Below, in pieces: positions 46,257-55,150 of a stretch of DNA of 64,000 bases (positions within the stretch are counted from its first letter, which is position 1; every line of letters begins with the position of its first letter). Under the pieces are notes generated by a model. It searched no databases. It worked only from the letters and a program-made list of their open reading frames with translations, and was not told the origin of the DNA. This stretch comes from Xanthomonas sp. DAR 35659 (lineage in GTDB: Bacteria; Pseudomonadota; Gammaproteobacteria; Xanthomonadales; Xanthomonadaceae), in the NCBI RefSeq assembly GCF_041242975.1, contig NZ_CP162488.1, positions 1,354,001-1,418,000 of the forward strand, in the 5' to 3' direction. Position numbers and translations under genes: made by a program.

Positions 46257-48125
46257 CTACAACGCGTCCCACCACGCCATCGACATCAGGTTGACCAGCA
46301 ACACCACCACCGCGGTGTAGATCAGCGACAGCGGCCCGCCGACCCGCCACAGCTCGCGCGGCTGGTAGTTGGCCGGGCCGGTGATCATCGAGATCACCGG
46401 ATTGGACGCGGTCATCAGATTGTTGGACGCCGACAGCGCCACGATCAGCGCGAACGCGGTGGGGTTGCCGCCGGCGGCCAGCGCCAGGTTGACCGCGATC
46501 GGCACCATCACGATGGTCGCGCCGACATGGCTGATCACCAGCGAGAACGCGGTGGTCAGCAGGCCCAGCGCGATCTCCAGCGCCCACACCGGCACGCCCT
46601 CGGGCAGGCGCGCGATGGTGTGGCCGGCGACCCAGGCGGCCGCGCCGCTGCTGTCCATCGCCCAGCCCAGCGGGATCAGTCCGGCCATCATGAAGACGGT
46701 CTTCCAGTTGATCGAGGCGTAGGCCTCGTCCATGCGCAGCACCCCGGTCAGCAGCATGCCGGCCACGCCGGTCATCAGGGTCAGCGCCACCGGCAGCTTG
46801 GAGGTCAGCGCGATCAGGATGGTCAGCGCGAAGATGGTCATCGCGATCTTGAACTTGTGCGGGCGGTGCTCGCCCTTCGGATAGTCGGTGACCACCACGA
46901 AGTCGCGGCTCTCCGAGGCCTGCGCCAGGTCCTGCCAGATGCTGTGGAACACCAGCATGTCGCCGGCGCGCAGCGGCACCTTGCGCACGTCCTCGCGGAT
47001 CACTTGCTTGTCGCGGTTGATCGCCAGCAGGCTGATCCCGGATTGCTTGCGCAGGCGCAGTTCGGCCGCGCTCTTGCCGATGAAGCGCGAGGTCGGCGGG
47101 ATCACCGCCTCGGAAATGCCGGCGCGGCTGGGGTTGAACAGGTCGCCGAGGTTGCGCAGCCGCGAGGACAGGCGCAGGAACTGGTTCTGCGCGAAATCGG
47201 CGACCTGCTGGCGCGCGCCCATCACCCCGAGCACGCTGCCGACCCAGATGCGCATGTCCGCCGGCGGCGCCAGGCGCGTGTCGTTGCCGGTCTTCAGGGC
47301 CAGCAACAGCGGCGCGTCGTGCACCGTCTCGGCCTCGCCCAGGGTCATCCCGACCAGCGGGCTGTCGGCGCTGACGATCAGCTCGAACACGTCGCCCTCG
47401 ATGCCGTAGGTGCGGGCGAAGTAGCTCTCGGTGCGCGCCGGGGTGACCCCGTCGTTGATCAGTTGTTCCTCCTCCATCAGCGCCTTGTCGCCGCGCACGC
47501 GGAAGTAGATCAGCGAGGCCAGCAGCAGCGCCACGCCGATCGGCAGCGGCGCGAACATGCGCAGCGGCTCGATCGTGGCCATGCCCGAGGGCAGGTTGTT
47601 GTTGGCCGACTGCAGCAGGTCGTTGAGCAGGATCAGCGGCGAGTTGCCGACCATGGTCAGCGCGCCGCCCATCACGATCGCCGCGGCGATCGGCAGCAGC
47701 AGCCGCTGCAGGGTCAGGCCGGTGCGGCCGGCCAGGCGCGAGGCCACCGGCAGGTACAGCGCCATCACCGAAGGGTTCTGCATGAACGAGGAATTGAGCC
47801 CGGCGATGGCGGTGGTCAGCAGCATCAGCCGCTCCTCGACCCCGCGCGCGCGGCGCATCAGCCACGAGGCCAGCCGGTTCAGCGCGCCGGTGCGCTCCAG
47901 CCCGGCGCCGAGGATGGTGGTGGCGATGATGCTCATCACCGCGTTACCGGAGAAACCGCTGAACAGCTCCTCCGGCGGGATCAGCCCGGTCACGCCCAGC
48001 ACCACCAGCACCACCAGCGCCACCACGTCGGCGCGGATGCGCTCGAACACGAACATCGCCATCGTGAACCCGACCAGCCCGAGCACGAGCTTCATATCGG
48101 TGGTCAGCGTCAGCGCGGTGTCCAT
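46257..48125 (-). CDS. SLC13/DASS-family anion transporter with RCK_C domains
   Basis: The 622-residue membrane protein has the DASS fold of two repeated helical halves ('AVMSIIATTILGAGLERTGA', 'NSSFMQNPSVMALYLPVA', 'VMVPIAVNLALAAGGNPTAF', 'SASNNLMTASNPVISMI'). A central soluble part at about residues 200-390 contains two TrkA-C/RCK_C-like domains ('DVFELIVSADSPLVGMTLGE', 'VIPPTSRFIGKSAAELRLRK'). This class moves sulfate, dicarboxylates or other anions, and the RCK_C parts suggest ligand control. ATG 48125 or the downstream ATG ('MKLVLG') may be the start. Confidence 0.88.
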   Translation of the reverse strand: MDTALTLTTDMKLVLGLVGFTMAMFVFERIRADVVALVVLVVLGVTGLIPPEELFSGFSGNAVMSIIATTILGAGLERTGALNRLASWLMRRARGVEERLMLLTTAIAGLNSSFMQNPSVMALYLPVASRLAGRTGLTLQRLLLPIAAAIVMGGALTMVGNSPLILLNDLLQSANNNLPSGMATIEPLRMFAPLPIGVALLLASLIYFRVRGDKALMEEEQLINDGVTPARTESYFARTYGIEGDVFELIVSADSPLVGMTLGEAETVHDAPLLLALKTGNDTRLAPPADMRIWVGSVLGVMGARQQVADFAQNQFLRLSSRLRNLGDLFNPSRAGISEAVIPPTSRFIGKSAAELRLRKQSGISLLAINRDKQVIREDVRKVPLRAGDMLVFHSIWQDLAQASESRDFVVVTDYPKGEHRPHKFKIAMTIFALTILIALTSKLPVALTLMTGVAGMLLTGVLRMDEAYASINWKTVFMMAGLIPLGWAMDSSGAAAWVAGHTIARLPEGVPVWALEIALGLLTTAFSLVISHVGATIVMVPIAVNLALAAGGNPTAFALIVALSASNNLMTASNPVISMITGPANYQPRELWRVGGPLSLIYTAVVVLLVNLMSMAWWDAL

Positions 48126-48253
48126 TGGGGGCCGGGAGTGGGGAATCGGGAATGGAGAATGGCAGAAGCGGCGGGCCGTCGCAGGTCGTCGTTACGGGGA
48201 AGCCGCAGGCGAGGGCGGTTTCGATTCCCCATTCCCCATTCCCGACTCCCGGT
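48126..48253. repeat. Inverted GGGAATC-family repeats at the trmB 3' end
   Basis: One arm is about 48130-48160 (GGAGTGGGGAATCGGGAATG and more). The other is about 48225-48250 (GATTCCCCATTCCCCATTCC and more). The second arm is part of the trmB coding region. The two can pair into a stem spanning the trmB stop and the 66-base gap to the transporter gene. Confidence 0.85.
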
Positions 48254-48977
48254 CGTACAGCAAATCCCACACCCCATGCCCCAGCTTCTGCCCGCGCGTC
48301 TCGAAGTGGGTCTGCGGGCGCCAGTCCGGGCGCGGCACGTGGCCGCGCGGGCCGGCGCGGTTGACCAGGCCGGGGGTGGCGTCGAGCACGTCCCACATCT
48401 GCTCGGCGTAGTCGGCCCAGTCGGTGGCGCAGTGCAGGCGGCCGCCGTCGCGCAGCTTGCGCACCAGCAGCGCGGCGAACGCCGGCTGCAGCAGGCGGCG
48501 CTTGTTGTGGCGCTTCTTGTGCCAGGGGTCGGGGAAATAGATGCGCACTTCGTCGAGCGCGCCGTCGGCGATCTCGTGTTCCAGCACTTCCACCGCATCG
48601 TGGTGGTACAGGCGCACGTGGGTGCTGCCGTCGGCGTCCAGCGCATTGAGCGCGCGGCCCACGCCGGGTGCGTGCACTTCGATGCCGATGTAGTCGCGCT
48701 GCGGATCCTGGCGCGCGGCGAAGCGCAGCGCCTCGCCGTTGCCGAACCCGATCTCCAGCACCTTGGGCGCGCTGCGGCCGAAGGTGGCGTCCAGGTCGCG
48801 CGGCTGGCCGGCGTAGTCCAGGCCGAAGCGCGGCCACAGGTCGTCGAACGCGCGCTGCTGGGCGGGGGTGAAGCGGCCCTGGCGCAGCACGAAGCTGCGC
48901 ACCTGGCGGCGCCCTTCCTCGACGGTGAAGGGCTTGGGTGGCGTCTTCGCGCCGCTGCTGAAGAACGGATCGGTCAT
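48192..48977 (-). CDS. trmB: tRNA (guanine-N7-)-methyltransferase
   Basis: The 261-residue enzyme methylates G46 of tRNAs. The SAM site is '[20 protein letters not shown]' near residues 91-110, followed by '[14 protein letters not shown]', '[16 protein letters not shown]' and '[17 protein letters not shown]', all TrmB signatures. The conserved part ends near '[11 protein letters not shown]'. The last 20 residues ('[18 protein letters not shown]') come from the GGGAATC repeat and contain the same '[10 protein letters not shown]' peptide as CysNC. It follows thiG by 10 bases. Confidence 0.92.
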   Translation of the reverse strand: MTDPFFSSGAKTPPKPFTVEEGRRQVRSFVLRQGRFTPAQQRAFDDLWPRFGLDYAGQPRDLDATFGRSAPKVLEIGFGNGEALRFAARQDPQRDYIGIEVHAPGVGRALNALDADGSTHVRLYHHDAVEVLEHEIADGALDEVRIYFPDPWHKKRHNKRRLLQPAFAALLVRKLRDGGRLHCATDWADYAEQMWDVLDATPGLVNRAGPRGHVPRPDWRPQTHFETRGQKLGHGVWDLLYDRESGMGNGESKPPSPAASP

Positions 48978-48987
48978 GCCCGCGGCC

Positions 48988-49782
48988 TCACCCGATCAAC
49001 CCATCGACCGGCGAGGAGGCGCTGGCGTAGCGCTTGCGCGGGATGCGCCCGGCCAGGAACGCCTCGCGGCCGGCCTCCACCGCCTTGCGCATGGCGCTGG
49101 CCATCAGCACCGGGTTGCGCGCGCCGGCGATGGCGGTGTTCATCAGCACGCCGTCGCAACCCAGCTCCATCGCGATCGCCGCGTCCGAGGCGGTGCCGAC
49201 GCCGGCATCCACGATGATCGGCACCTTGGCGTTGTCGATGATCTCCAGCAGGTTGTAGCGGTTCTGGATGCCCAGCCCGGAGCCGATCGGCGCGGCCAGC
49301 GGCATCACCGCCACGCAGCCGATCTCCTCCAGGCGCTTGGCCAGGATCGGGTCGTCGCTGGTGTAGACCATCACCTCGAAGCCGTCGGCGACCAGGATCT
49401 CGGCGGCCTTGAGGGTCTGCACCACATCCGGGAACAGGGTGCGCTGGTCGCCCAGCACTTCCAGCTTGGTCAGGTTGTGGCCGTCGAGCAGTTCGCGCGC
49501 CAGCCGGCAGGTGCGCACCGCGTCCTCGGCGGTGTAGCAGCCGGCGGTGTTGGGCAGGATGGTGTAGCGCTCCGGCGGCAGCACGTCGAGCAGGTTGGGC
49601 TCGCCCGGGGTCTGGCCGATGTTGCTGCGGCGGATCGCCACGGTGACGATTTCCGCGGCGGCGGCTTCGGTGGCCAGGCGGGTCTGTTCGAGATCGGCGA
49701 ACTTGCCGGTGCCGGTGAGCAGGCGCGAACGGTAGGGTTTGCCGGCGATCACCAGCGCATCGTGGGGGGCGGGAGCGTTCAT
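48988..49782 (-). CDS. thiG: Thiazole synthase
   Basis: The 264-residue TIM-barrel enzyme forms the thiamine thiazole from DXP, dehydroglycine and ThiS thiocarboxylate. The Schiff-base Lys106 is in '[11 protein letters not shown]', with '[10 protein letters not shown]' near residue 21 and phosphate-binding glycines in '[20 protein letters not shown]'. ATG 49782 ('MNAPAPHD') is preferred; an upstream in-frame ATG at 49800 adds six residues. It lies 65 bases after thiS and 10 bases before trmB, so thiS-thiG-trmB is probably one transcript. Confidence 0.94.
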   Translation of the reverse strand: MNAPAPHDALVIAGKPYRSRLLTGTGKFADLEQTRLATEAAAAEIVTVAIRRSNIGQTPGEPNLLDVLPPERYTILPNTAGCYTAEDAVRTCRLARELLDGHNLTKLEVLGDQRTLFPDVVQTLKAAEILVADGFEVMVYTSDDPILAKRLEEIGCVAVMPLAAPIGSGLGIQNRYNLLEIIDNAKVPIIVDAGVGTASDAAIAMELGCDGVLMNTAIAGARNPVLMASAMRKAVEAGREAFLAGRIPRKRYASASSPVDGLIG

Positions 49783-49847
49783 CGCCGGATTATCGCCCAT
49801 CGCCGCGGCGCTGCCGAGCCGGCGTGCGTCGCGCGCCGCGCCCGGAT

Positions 49848-50048
49848 TCAGCCGCCGCCCAGCGCGTGCACGATCTCGACCCGGTCGCCGTCGTGCAGCG
49901 CGTGCCCGGCATGGGCGCCGCGCGGCACGATCGCGCCATTGACCTCGACCGCGACCCGGCGCTGCGCCAGGCCCTCTTCCTGCAGCAGGGTGGCGACCGT
50001 GGTGTCGGCGCGCAGCGCGCGCGGTTGCCCGTTCAATTCGATGTTCAT
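49848..50048 (-). CDS. thiS: Sulfur carrier protein ThiS
   Basis: The 66-residue ubiquitin-like protein ends in Gly-Gly-Gly, the tail that is adenylated and thiocarboxylated to donate sulfur to ThiG. The start '[20 protein letters not shown]' and '[12 protein letters not shown]', '[13 protein letters not shown]' are typical. ATG 50048 is clear; the open frame upstream has no family residues. It heads the thiS-thiG-trmB unit and is divergent from the GDSL autotransporter gene. Confidence 0.93.
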   Translation of the reverse strand: MNIELNGQPRALRADTTVATLLQEEGLAQRRVAVEVNGAIVPRGAHAGHALHDGDRVEIVHALGGG

Positions 50049-50206
50049 GCCATCATTGTGCAACGTGCGCCGTCCTGTGCGCGACGTATTGCGGCAGTGC
50101 AACGTGAGCGCATCGGGCAGAGGTGGAATCATGCCCGCCATGCGGCTGCGTATGTTCTGCCGTACCCGAGTCACCTTCATCACCGTAATCGCCCGGGAGG
50201 GCATCC

Positions 50207-52027
50207 ATGACTTCGTCCATCCGTCCACTCCGCTCGCTGCTGGCCGCCGCGATCGTGCTCGCCGCCGCGCCCGCGTTCGCGCAGCCCACCTACAGCCGCA
50301 CCGTGTTCATCGGCGACAGCCTGACCGACGCCGGCTACTACCGGCCGCTGCTGCCGGCCTCGGTGCAGGCGGTGACCGGCCAGTTCACCACCAATCCGGA
50401 CTGGGTCTGGGCGCAGTACGTGGCCGACTACTACGGCACCAACGGCCATGCCAACGGCAACGGCCAGATCGGCGACAACTACGCCGCCGGCAATGCCCGC
50501 GTCGGCGTGGCCAACCCCAGCGCGCTGGGCGTGGCGCCGTCGCTGGCGACGCAGACCGCCAACTACCTGGCCGCCAACGGCGGCAAGGCCGATCCGAACG
50601 CGCTGTACAGCGTGTGGGGCGGCGCCAACGACCTGTTCGCCATCGCCGGCGGCGCGCCGGTGCAGGCCACCATCGGCAATGCGGTCGCCTCGGAAGTGGG
50701 CGTCGTCGCCAGCCTGCAGAACGCCGGCGCGCGCTACGTCATGGTCAGTAACCTGCCCGACGTCGGCCTCACTCCGCGCTTCCGCGCCGGCGGCACCGCG
50801 GCGATGGCGCAGGGCACCGCGCTGGCGACCGCCTACAACACCGCGCTGTTCTCCGGCCTCGAGAGCGCCGGGCTGCGGGTGATCCCGGTCGACACCTTCC
50901 ACCTGCTGCAGGAAGTCGTCGCCAGCCCGGGCACCTACGGTTTCAGCAACGTCACCGGCACCGCCTGCCAGCCGCAGGTCACCGCGCAGTCGCTGACCTG
51001 CAACCCGACCAGCTACGTCAGCGCCGACGCGGCCGACAGCTATGTCTTCGCCGATGGCGTGCACCCCACCGGCCGCACCCACGAGATCCTGGCGCAGTAC
51101 GCGCTGTCGATCCTGGAAGGCCCGCGCACGCAGCAGGTGCTGACCCACTCGGCCGCGGTCACTGGTCGTTCGCGCGCCGACCAGGTCGCCTGGCACGTCG
51201 ATGGCCGCCCGGAGGCGGACGGCGTGCGCTGGTGGGGCAACCTGCGCGGCGACATGCAGCGCTACCAGCACGGCGACCTGTACGACGGCCTGGCGCCGGC
51301 CGGCCTGTTCGGTGTGGACTGGTCGCGCGGCGACTGGGTGTTCGGCGGCTTCGGCGGCTTCGGTCGCGTGGATGCCGACTTCGGCAACCGCGGCGGCGAC
51401 TACACCCAGGACGACAGCACCCTGGGCGGCTTCGCCGGCTGGTACGGCGAGCACGCCTGGGTCAACGCCCAGGTCAGCTACACCTGGCTGAGCTACGACG
51501 TCACCCGCAAGGTCAACCTCGGCCCGGCCACCATCGACCACAAGGGCTCGCCGGACGGCAGCAACCTGACCGCGGCGCTTCAGGGCGGCTACGAGTTCGG
51601 CGAAGGCACGTTCAAGCACGGCCCGGTGGCCGCGGCGATCTGGCAGAAGGTCAAGCTCGACGGCTACAGCGAGAGCAACCCGAACTCCAGCGCGCTGGGC
51701 TACTTCGACCAGGACGTCGAGTCGCTGGTCGGCCGCATCGGCTGGAAGGCCGGCCTGGATCTGGGCGCGGTGAAGCCGTACCTGCAGGCGACCTACGACC
51801 ACGAGTTCAAGAAGGGCGAGGAAGCCACCGCGTGGCTGCAGACCATGCCCGACCTCGGCGGCTACGCGGTGCCGGGCCTGAACTTCGACCGCAACTACGC
51901 CTCGGTGGTGCTGGGCGCGCGGACCAAGCTGTGGGGCCTGGAGAGCAACGTCGGCATCGCCGCCACCACCGGCCAGAACCGCGCGCACGACACCTCGCTG
52001 TTCGTGAACTTCGGCGGCAGCTTCTAA
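50207..52027 (+). CDS. GDSL-family esterase autotransporter
   Basis: The 606-residue protein has a signal peptide (residues 1-25, 'LAAAIVLAAAPAFA'), a GDSL esterase passenger and a C-terminal beta-barrel, like EstA. Catalytic Ser38 lies in 'FIGDSLTDAG'; Asn and Gly blocks are 'SVWGGANDLF', and the Asp/His pair is Asp283 and His286 in 'DGVHPTGRTH'. The barrel runs from about residue 325 and ends with 'SLFVNFGGSF' (terminal Phe). It should be a surface-anchored lipase or esterase. A perfect palindrome at 52113-52170 follows. Confidence 0.92.
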   Translation: MTSSIRPLRSLLAAAIVLAAAPAFAQPTYSRTVFIGDSLTDAGYYRPLLPASVQAVTGQFTTNPDWVWAQYVADYYGTNGHANGNGQIGDNYAAGNARVGVANPSALGVAPSLATQTANYLAANGGKADPNALYSVWGGANDLFAIAGGAPVQATIGNAVASEVGVVASLQNAGARYVMVSNLPDVGLTPRFRAGGTAAMAQGTALATAYNTALFSGLESAGLRVIPVDTFHLLQEVVASPGTYGFSNVTGTACQPQVTAQSLTCNPTSYVSADAADSYVFADGVHPTGRTHEILAQYALSILEGPRTQQVLTHSAAVTGRSRADQVAWHVDGRPEADGVRWWGNLRGDMQRYQHGDLYDGLAPAGLFGVDWSRGDWVFGGFGGFGRVDADFGNRGGDYTQDDSTLGGFAGWYGEHAWVNAQVSYTWLSYDVTRKVNLGPATIDHKGSPDGSNLTAALQGGYEFGEGTFKHGPVAAAIWQKVKLDGYSESNPNSSALGYFDQDVESLVGRIGWKAGLDLGAVKPYLQATYDHEFKKGEEATAWLQTMPDLGGYAVPGLNFDRNYASVVLGARTKLWGLESNVGIAATTGQNRAHDTSLFVNFGGSF

Positions 52028-52112
52028 GCACTGCGCCTGTTGCCTGCCTTGCCCGGCCGCGTGCCGGGCAGGGTAGGAGCGACGACGTACGCCGAGGCGG
52101 CATGCTTGTTGT

Positions 52113-52170
52113 GGAAGGGGCTTCAGTCCCGACGCCTCGGTCTCGAGGCGTCGGGACTGAAGCCCCTTCC
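52113..52170. repeat. Perfect long inverted repeat after the autotransporter gene
   Basis: Two perfect 27-base arms (52113-52139 and 52144-52170) with a 4-base spacer carry a diverged version of the palindrome family (GGGGCTTCAGTCCCGACGCC). It starts 86 bases after the stop and could end transcription before the tRNA gene. Confidence 0.9.
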
Positions 52171-52280
52171 GCATTTCGCGTCCACGCTTGCGGGCCGTCT
52201 TGGATCGCGGCGCGCCGCGAGCCGTATCGCGCCGATTTCTTGCGCAACCCCCGGCGCAGCGCATAGACTGCACCGGCAAC

Positions 52281-52354
52281 GCGGGCGTAGCTCAATGGTA
52301 GAGCTGTAGCTTCCCAAGCTACTGACGTGGGTTCGATTCCCATCGCCCGCTCCA
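52281..52354 (+). tRNA. tRNA-Gly (anticodon CCC)
   Basis: The 74-base gene has a 7-bp acceptor stem (GCGGGCG / CGCCCGC), D arm, an anticodon stem GTAGC / GCTAC with loop TTCCCAA (anticodon CCC), T arm with GTTCGATTC, discriminator T and encoded CCA. tRNA-Gly genes are frequent integration sites; the following 2.8 kb looks acquired. No intact integrase is seen. Confidence 0.95.
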
Positions 52355-52660
52355 CTGTTCCAACTCGGTCCGCAAGTGACTGGCTGGGTTGAAGATTCTG
52401 GTCGATCGATGATCCGGGCGATGCCCTCAGAGGTATCAATCGAGGTATCAATCTTGCGCAAGCCTCTGACGATGGCGCGCTCAGCCGGCCTGTAGACGCG
52501 CTTCCTTTCTGCGCCAAGCCGCGCTTGTTGAACACAGCAGCAGAGGCGGTGGCACGAGAGCCAGGACACGTCGTTGTTATGTGTGCCCGAGCAGGGGGGG
52601 CGACAGTGCGGATCCCGCCCGCACGTCGCATGACATGAGCCTACGGACGCTGCGAAGCGC
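52355..52660. other. Spacer after tRNA-Gly, island-like start
   Basis: GC content drops visibly here. A perfect 12-base tandem repeat (GAGGTATCAATC twice) lies at 52430-52453. On the minus strand an open frame runs from about 52680 into the tRNA but has no recognisable domain. A decayed integrase tail is possible but not supported. No convincing gene. Confidence 0.5.
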
Positions 52661-53302
52661 ATGGAAACGATGACGACCAATCAGCCCAGGAAGGGCGAAT
52701 TCTTCCAGCTGGAGCCGGATGCGCGGCGTGGAGGCAAAGGCCACGGCGTGGTGTTTGAAAACGAGAACGTGCTGCGAACGCCGCCGCGCCTCATCGTGAA
52801 GCCGAAGGAAGGCGGGTTCCCGCTATTGCGCGAACTACCACGCTTGGTTCATCACCCCCGCGAAGGCGTGCTGCCCCAAGACCTGGAGGGTGGCTTCAGT
52901 GGCTATTGGTTGGTTTCCGAGCGTCTGCGCCGCGTGATGCAGTCGGTGGATGCGAGCGCTTTCGCCTTCGCCGACACCGACTATCGCCTGGCCGATGGCT
53001 CCAAGGGGCCGACCGTCTTTCTCTGTGATGTCGTCCGCAGACTGGATGCGTTGGACGAAGAGGCCTCTCAGCTCAACATCGAGATCAGCGACGAATACGA
53101 GGCTGGGAAATACTACAACCTCACCGGCGACATCAGGCTGGCCTTCCGGCGGGATGTGCTGGGTTCCGCACATGTTTTCAGGTTGTCCTTTCATGGGCGT
53201 GTCTTCTGCGATAAAGCGTTCAAGCAGGCTGTCGAGGTCGCGGGCATCGTCACGCGGAGCAAGTCCAATGGGCTTTGGTTTGACGACGTGGTGAACTGCT
53301 AA
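52661..53302 (+). CDS. Imm11 (DUF1629)-family protein, copy 1
   Basis: The 213-residue soluble protein is one of three tandem paralogues of equal length. Shared blocks are 'KGEFFQLEPDARRGGKGHGV' near residue 10, 'EGGFSGYWLVSERLRRVMQS' near 73, 'DYRLADGSKGPTVFLCDVVR' near 107, 'LDALDEEASQLNI' and 'LGSAHVFRLSFHGRVFCDKA'. This matches the Imm11 (formerly DUF1629) family of predicted immunity proteins of polymorphic toxins. This is recalled, not searched. The start 'METMTTN' at 52661 aligns with the starts of the other two copies. No toxin gene lies nearby. Confidence 0.75.
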   Translation: METMTTNQPRKGEFFQLEPDARRGGKGHGVVFENENVLRTPPRLIVKPKEGGFPLLRELPRLVHHPREGVLPQDLEGGFSGYWLVSERLRRVMQSVDASAFAFADTDYRLADGSKGPTVFLCDVVRRLDALDEEASQLNIEISDEYEAGKYYNLTGDIRLAFRRDVLGSAHVFRLSFHGRVFCDKAFKQAVEVAGIVTRSKSNGLWFDDVVNC

Positions 53303-53554
53303 TCCGCGAATAGGGCATCCGAACGCTGTAATTCACGCAGGGGAAGAAGGCCTGATGCATGACAAACACATTGGGCTGCGAGCGCACGAGGGTCGGACCC
53401 GGGGCGCGGCTAGCCCCGCAGCGGCACGCTGGCTTTCCCGCCCTGGTGGATCGAATGACGGTGGGCTGGACGCAGCCTTTCCCTGCCCAGGTCGGCGATC
53501 ATGGCCTTGGATTGTTCAACGGGATGGAGACCCTGCCGTGGGTGGGACGCAAGC

Positions 53555-54196
53555 ATGGAAACCGCGATGACCAGTCCGCCCAAACCGGGTGCCTTCTACA
53601 TGTGCATATCGGACATCGAGAGCGACAGGCCGCGCTGCGGGATGAGGTTCGACAACCTCCGCCAGTTGCTTTCGCCGTCCTGTGTGAATCTGCGCCCGTA
53701 CGAAGGCGGCTTTCCTTCAATGCTGGAACAACCGCGGATGACCTATGACCCCGGCGCAGGCCCTGAGCCTCGCGATCTGGAGGCGGGGTTCGGCGGCTAC
53801 TGGTTGGTGTCCGAGCGACTGCGTGATGTCATGTGCTCGGTCGATCCAGGCGCCTTCGCGTTCGTCGAGGTGGATTGCCGTCTGGCCGATGGCGCCCAGG
53901 GACCGCGTCGCTTTCTGTGCGACGTTGTCCGAGAACTGGATGCCTTGGACGAGGCAGCGTCTAGGTTGAAGATCAAGGTCGATGACGAGTATGTGCGTGG
54001 GAAGTTCTATTCCCTCGGCGGGGGAGCCAGCCTGGCCTTTCGGAGTGACGTATTGGGGGCGTCGCATGTGTTCCGGGTGCCATTCAATCCATCGGTGTTC
54101 TGCGATCGGACGTTTAAGGTGGCGCTTCACGATGCCGGGATATCCGACGACGCGGAAGTCAGTGGGATCTCTTTCATCGACGCATCGGACCTCTGA
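53555..54196 (+). CDS. Imm11 (DUF1629)-family protein, copy 2 (most divergent)
   Basis: The 213-residue paralogue has the same layout as copies 1 and 3, but its N-terminal third differs ('FYMCISDIESDRPRCGMRFD'). The central part keeps 'EAGFGGYWLVSERLRDVMCS' and 'DCRLADGAQGPRRFLCDVVR'; the end has 'SHVFRVPFNPSVFCDRTFKV'. The aligned start is ATG 53555 ('METAMTSP'), although the frame is open to 53501. Spacers of 252 and 271 bases separate it from the flanking copies. Divergence suggests binding of a different toxin variant, or relaxed selection. Confidence 0.72.
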   Translation: METAMTSPPKPGAFYMCISDIESDRPRCGMRFDNLRQLLSPSCVNLRPYEGGFPSMLEQPRMTYDPGAGPEPRDLEAGFGGYWLVSERLRDVMCSVDPGAFAFVEVDCRLADGAQGPRRFLCDVVRELDALDEAASRLKIKVDDEYVRGKFYSLGGGASLAFRSDVLGASHVFRVPFNPSVFCDRTFKVALHDAGISDDAEVSGISFIDASDL

Positions 54197-54467
54197 CACC
54201 GCACAGGAAGATTCATTCGGTGGCTGGCCAGTTGGACTACGCGCCACGAGCATCGGATCGGGCGCTCGGCGAGCGCATCTCCTGTAGTCTTGAGAATGAG
54301 GTATGGGCCGGTGGCGGCCGGTTGGCCGCTGCGTCATTCGGGCGCGGTGGAGGCGGCGGCAACGAGGTGATGGCTGCGTCACTTTGTCTGCCCGGGCAGT
54401 CGTCGATAGGGCCGGATTTCAGTCCGGTGGTTTGCGCGAACATGAGCCTATGAGTGGGGCGCGATGC

Positions 54468-55109
54468 ATGGAAACTAGGGTGACCAATAAGCCCAAAAAA
54501 GGGGCGTTCTTTGAACTGCTGCCGGATGTTCGGCGTGGGGGAAAAGGTCACGGCGTGATCTTCGAAAATGAGAAGGTCCTGTTGACTCCGCCAAGGCTTA
54601 TTTTGCAGCCGGACGATGGTGGGTTTCCTCCTTTGAAGGAGACGCCGCGCTTGATCCACGATCCAAAGAAGGGGGCGCTGCCTCAGGATCTTGAGGGCGG
54701 CTTCAGTGGCTACTGGCTCGTCTCCGAACGACTTCGCAACGTGATGGAGTCGGTCGATGCGGATGCGTTCGTCTTCGCTGATGTCGACTACCGCCTGGCC
54801 GATGGTTCCAAGGGGGCGACTGTTTTCCTCTGTGATGTCATCCGCACGTTGGATGCATTGGACGAGGAGGCCTCGGAACTCGATATCAAGGTCAGCGACG
54901 ACTACGAGGCGGGGAAGTACTACAGCCTGGCGGGCGGCAGCCGCCTGGCTTTCAAACATGATGTGCTTGGAAAGGCCCATGTCTTCATGCTCCCTTTCCA
55001 TGGTGGCGTCTTTTGCGATCGGGTGTTCAAGGATGCGGTCAAGGCGGCAGGAATTGGCGGTCGTGGGCGTTCCGAAGGGCTGTGGTTCTACGACGTCGTG
55101 AATCGCTGA
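54468..55109 (+). CDS. Imm11 (DUF1629)-family protein, copy 3
   Basis: The 213-residue paralogue is close to copy 1 over its whole length ('GAFFELLPDVRRGGKGHGVI', 'EGGFSGYWLVSERLRNVMES', 'DYRLADGSKGATVFLCDVIR', 'LDALDEEASELDI', 'YYSLAGGSRLAFKHDVLGKA'). The start is ATG 54468 ('METRVTN'), aligned with the other copies. AT content is higher than in surrounding genes (AAAAAAGGGGCG, TTTTGCGATC). The next stretch holds a decayed serine hydrolase on the opposite strand. Confidence 0.75.
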   Translation: METRVTNKPKKGAFFELLPDVRRGGKGHGVIFENEKVLLTPPRLILQPDDGGFPPLKETPRLIHDPKKGALPQDLEGGFSGYWLVSERLRNVMESVDADAFVFADVDYRLADGSKGATVFLCDVIRTLDALDEEASELDIKVSDDYEAGKYYSLAGGSRLAFKHDVLGKAHVFMLPFHGGVFCDRVFKDAVKAAGIGGRGRSEGLWFYDVVNR

Positions 55110-55150
55110 GGCGCCGCGCGCCGGTGCGGCGGCGCGAGCGAGCGCCTCGC

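Noticed and set aside
52123..52680. Minus-strand frame through the tRNA gene as an integrase
   Set aside because: Part of it is only the complement of the tRNA, and no integrase catalytic residues (RHRY pattern) are visible.
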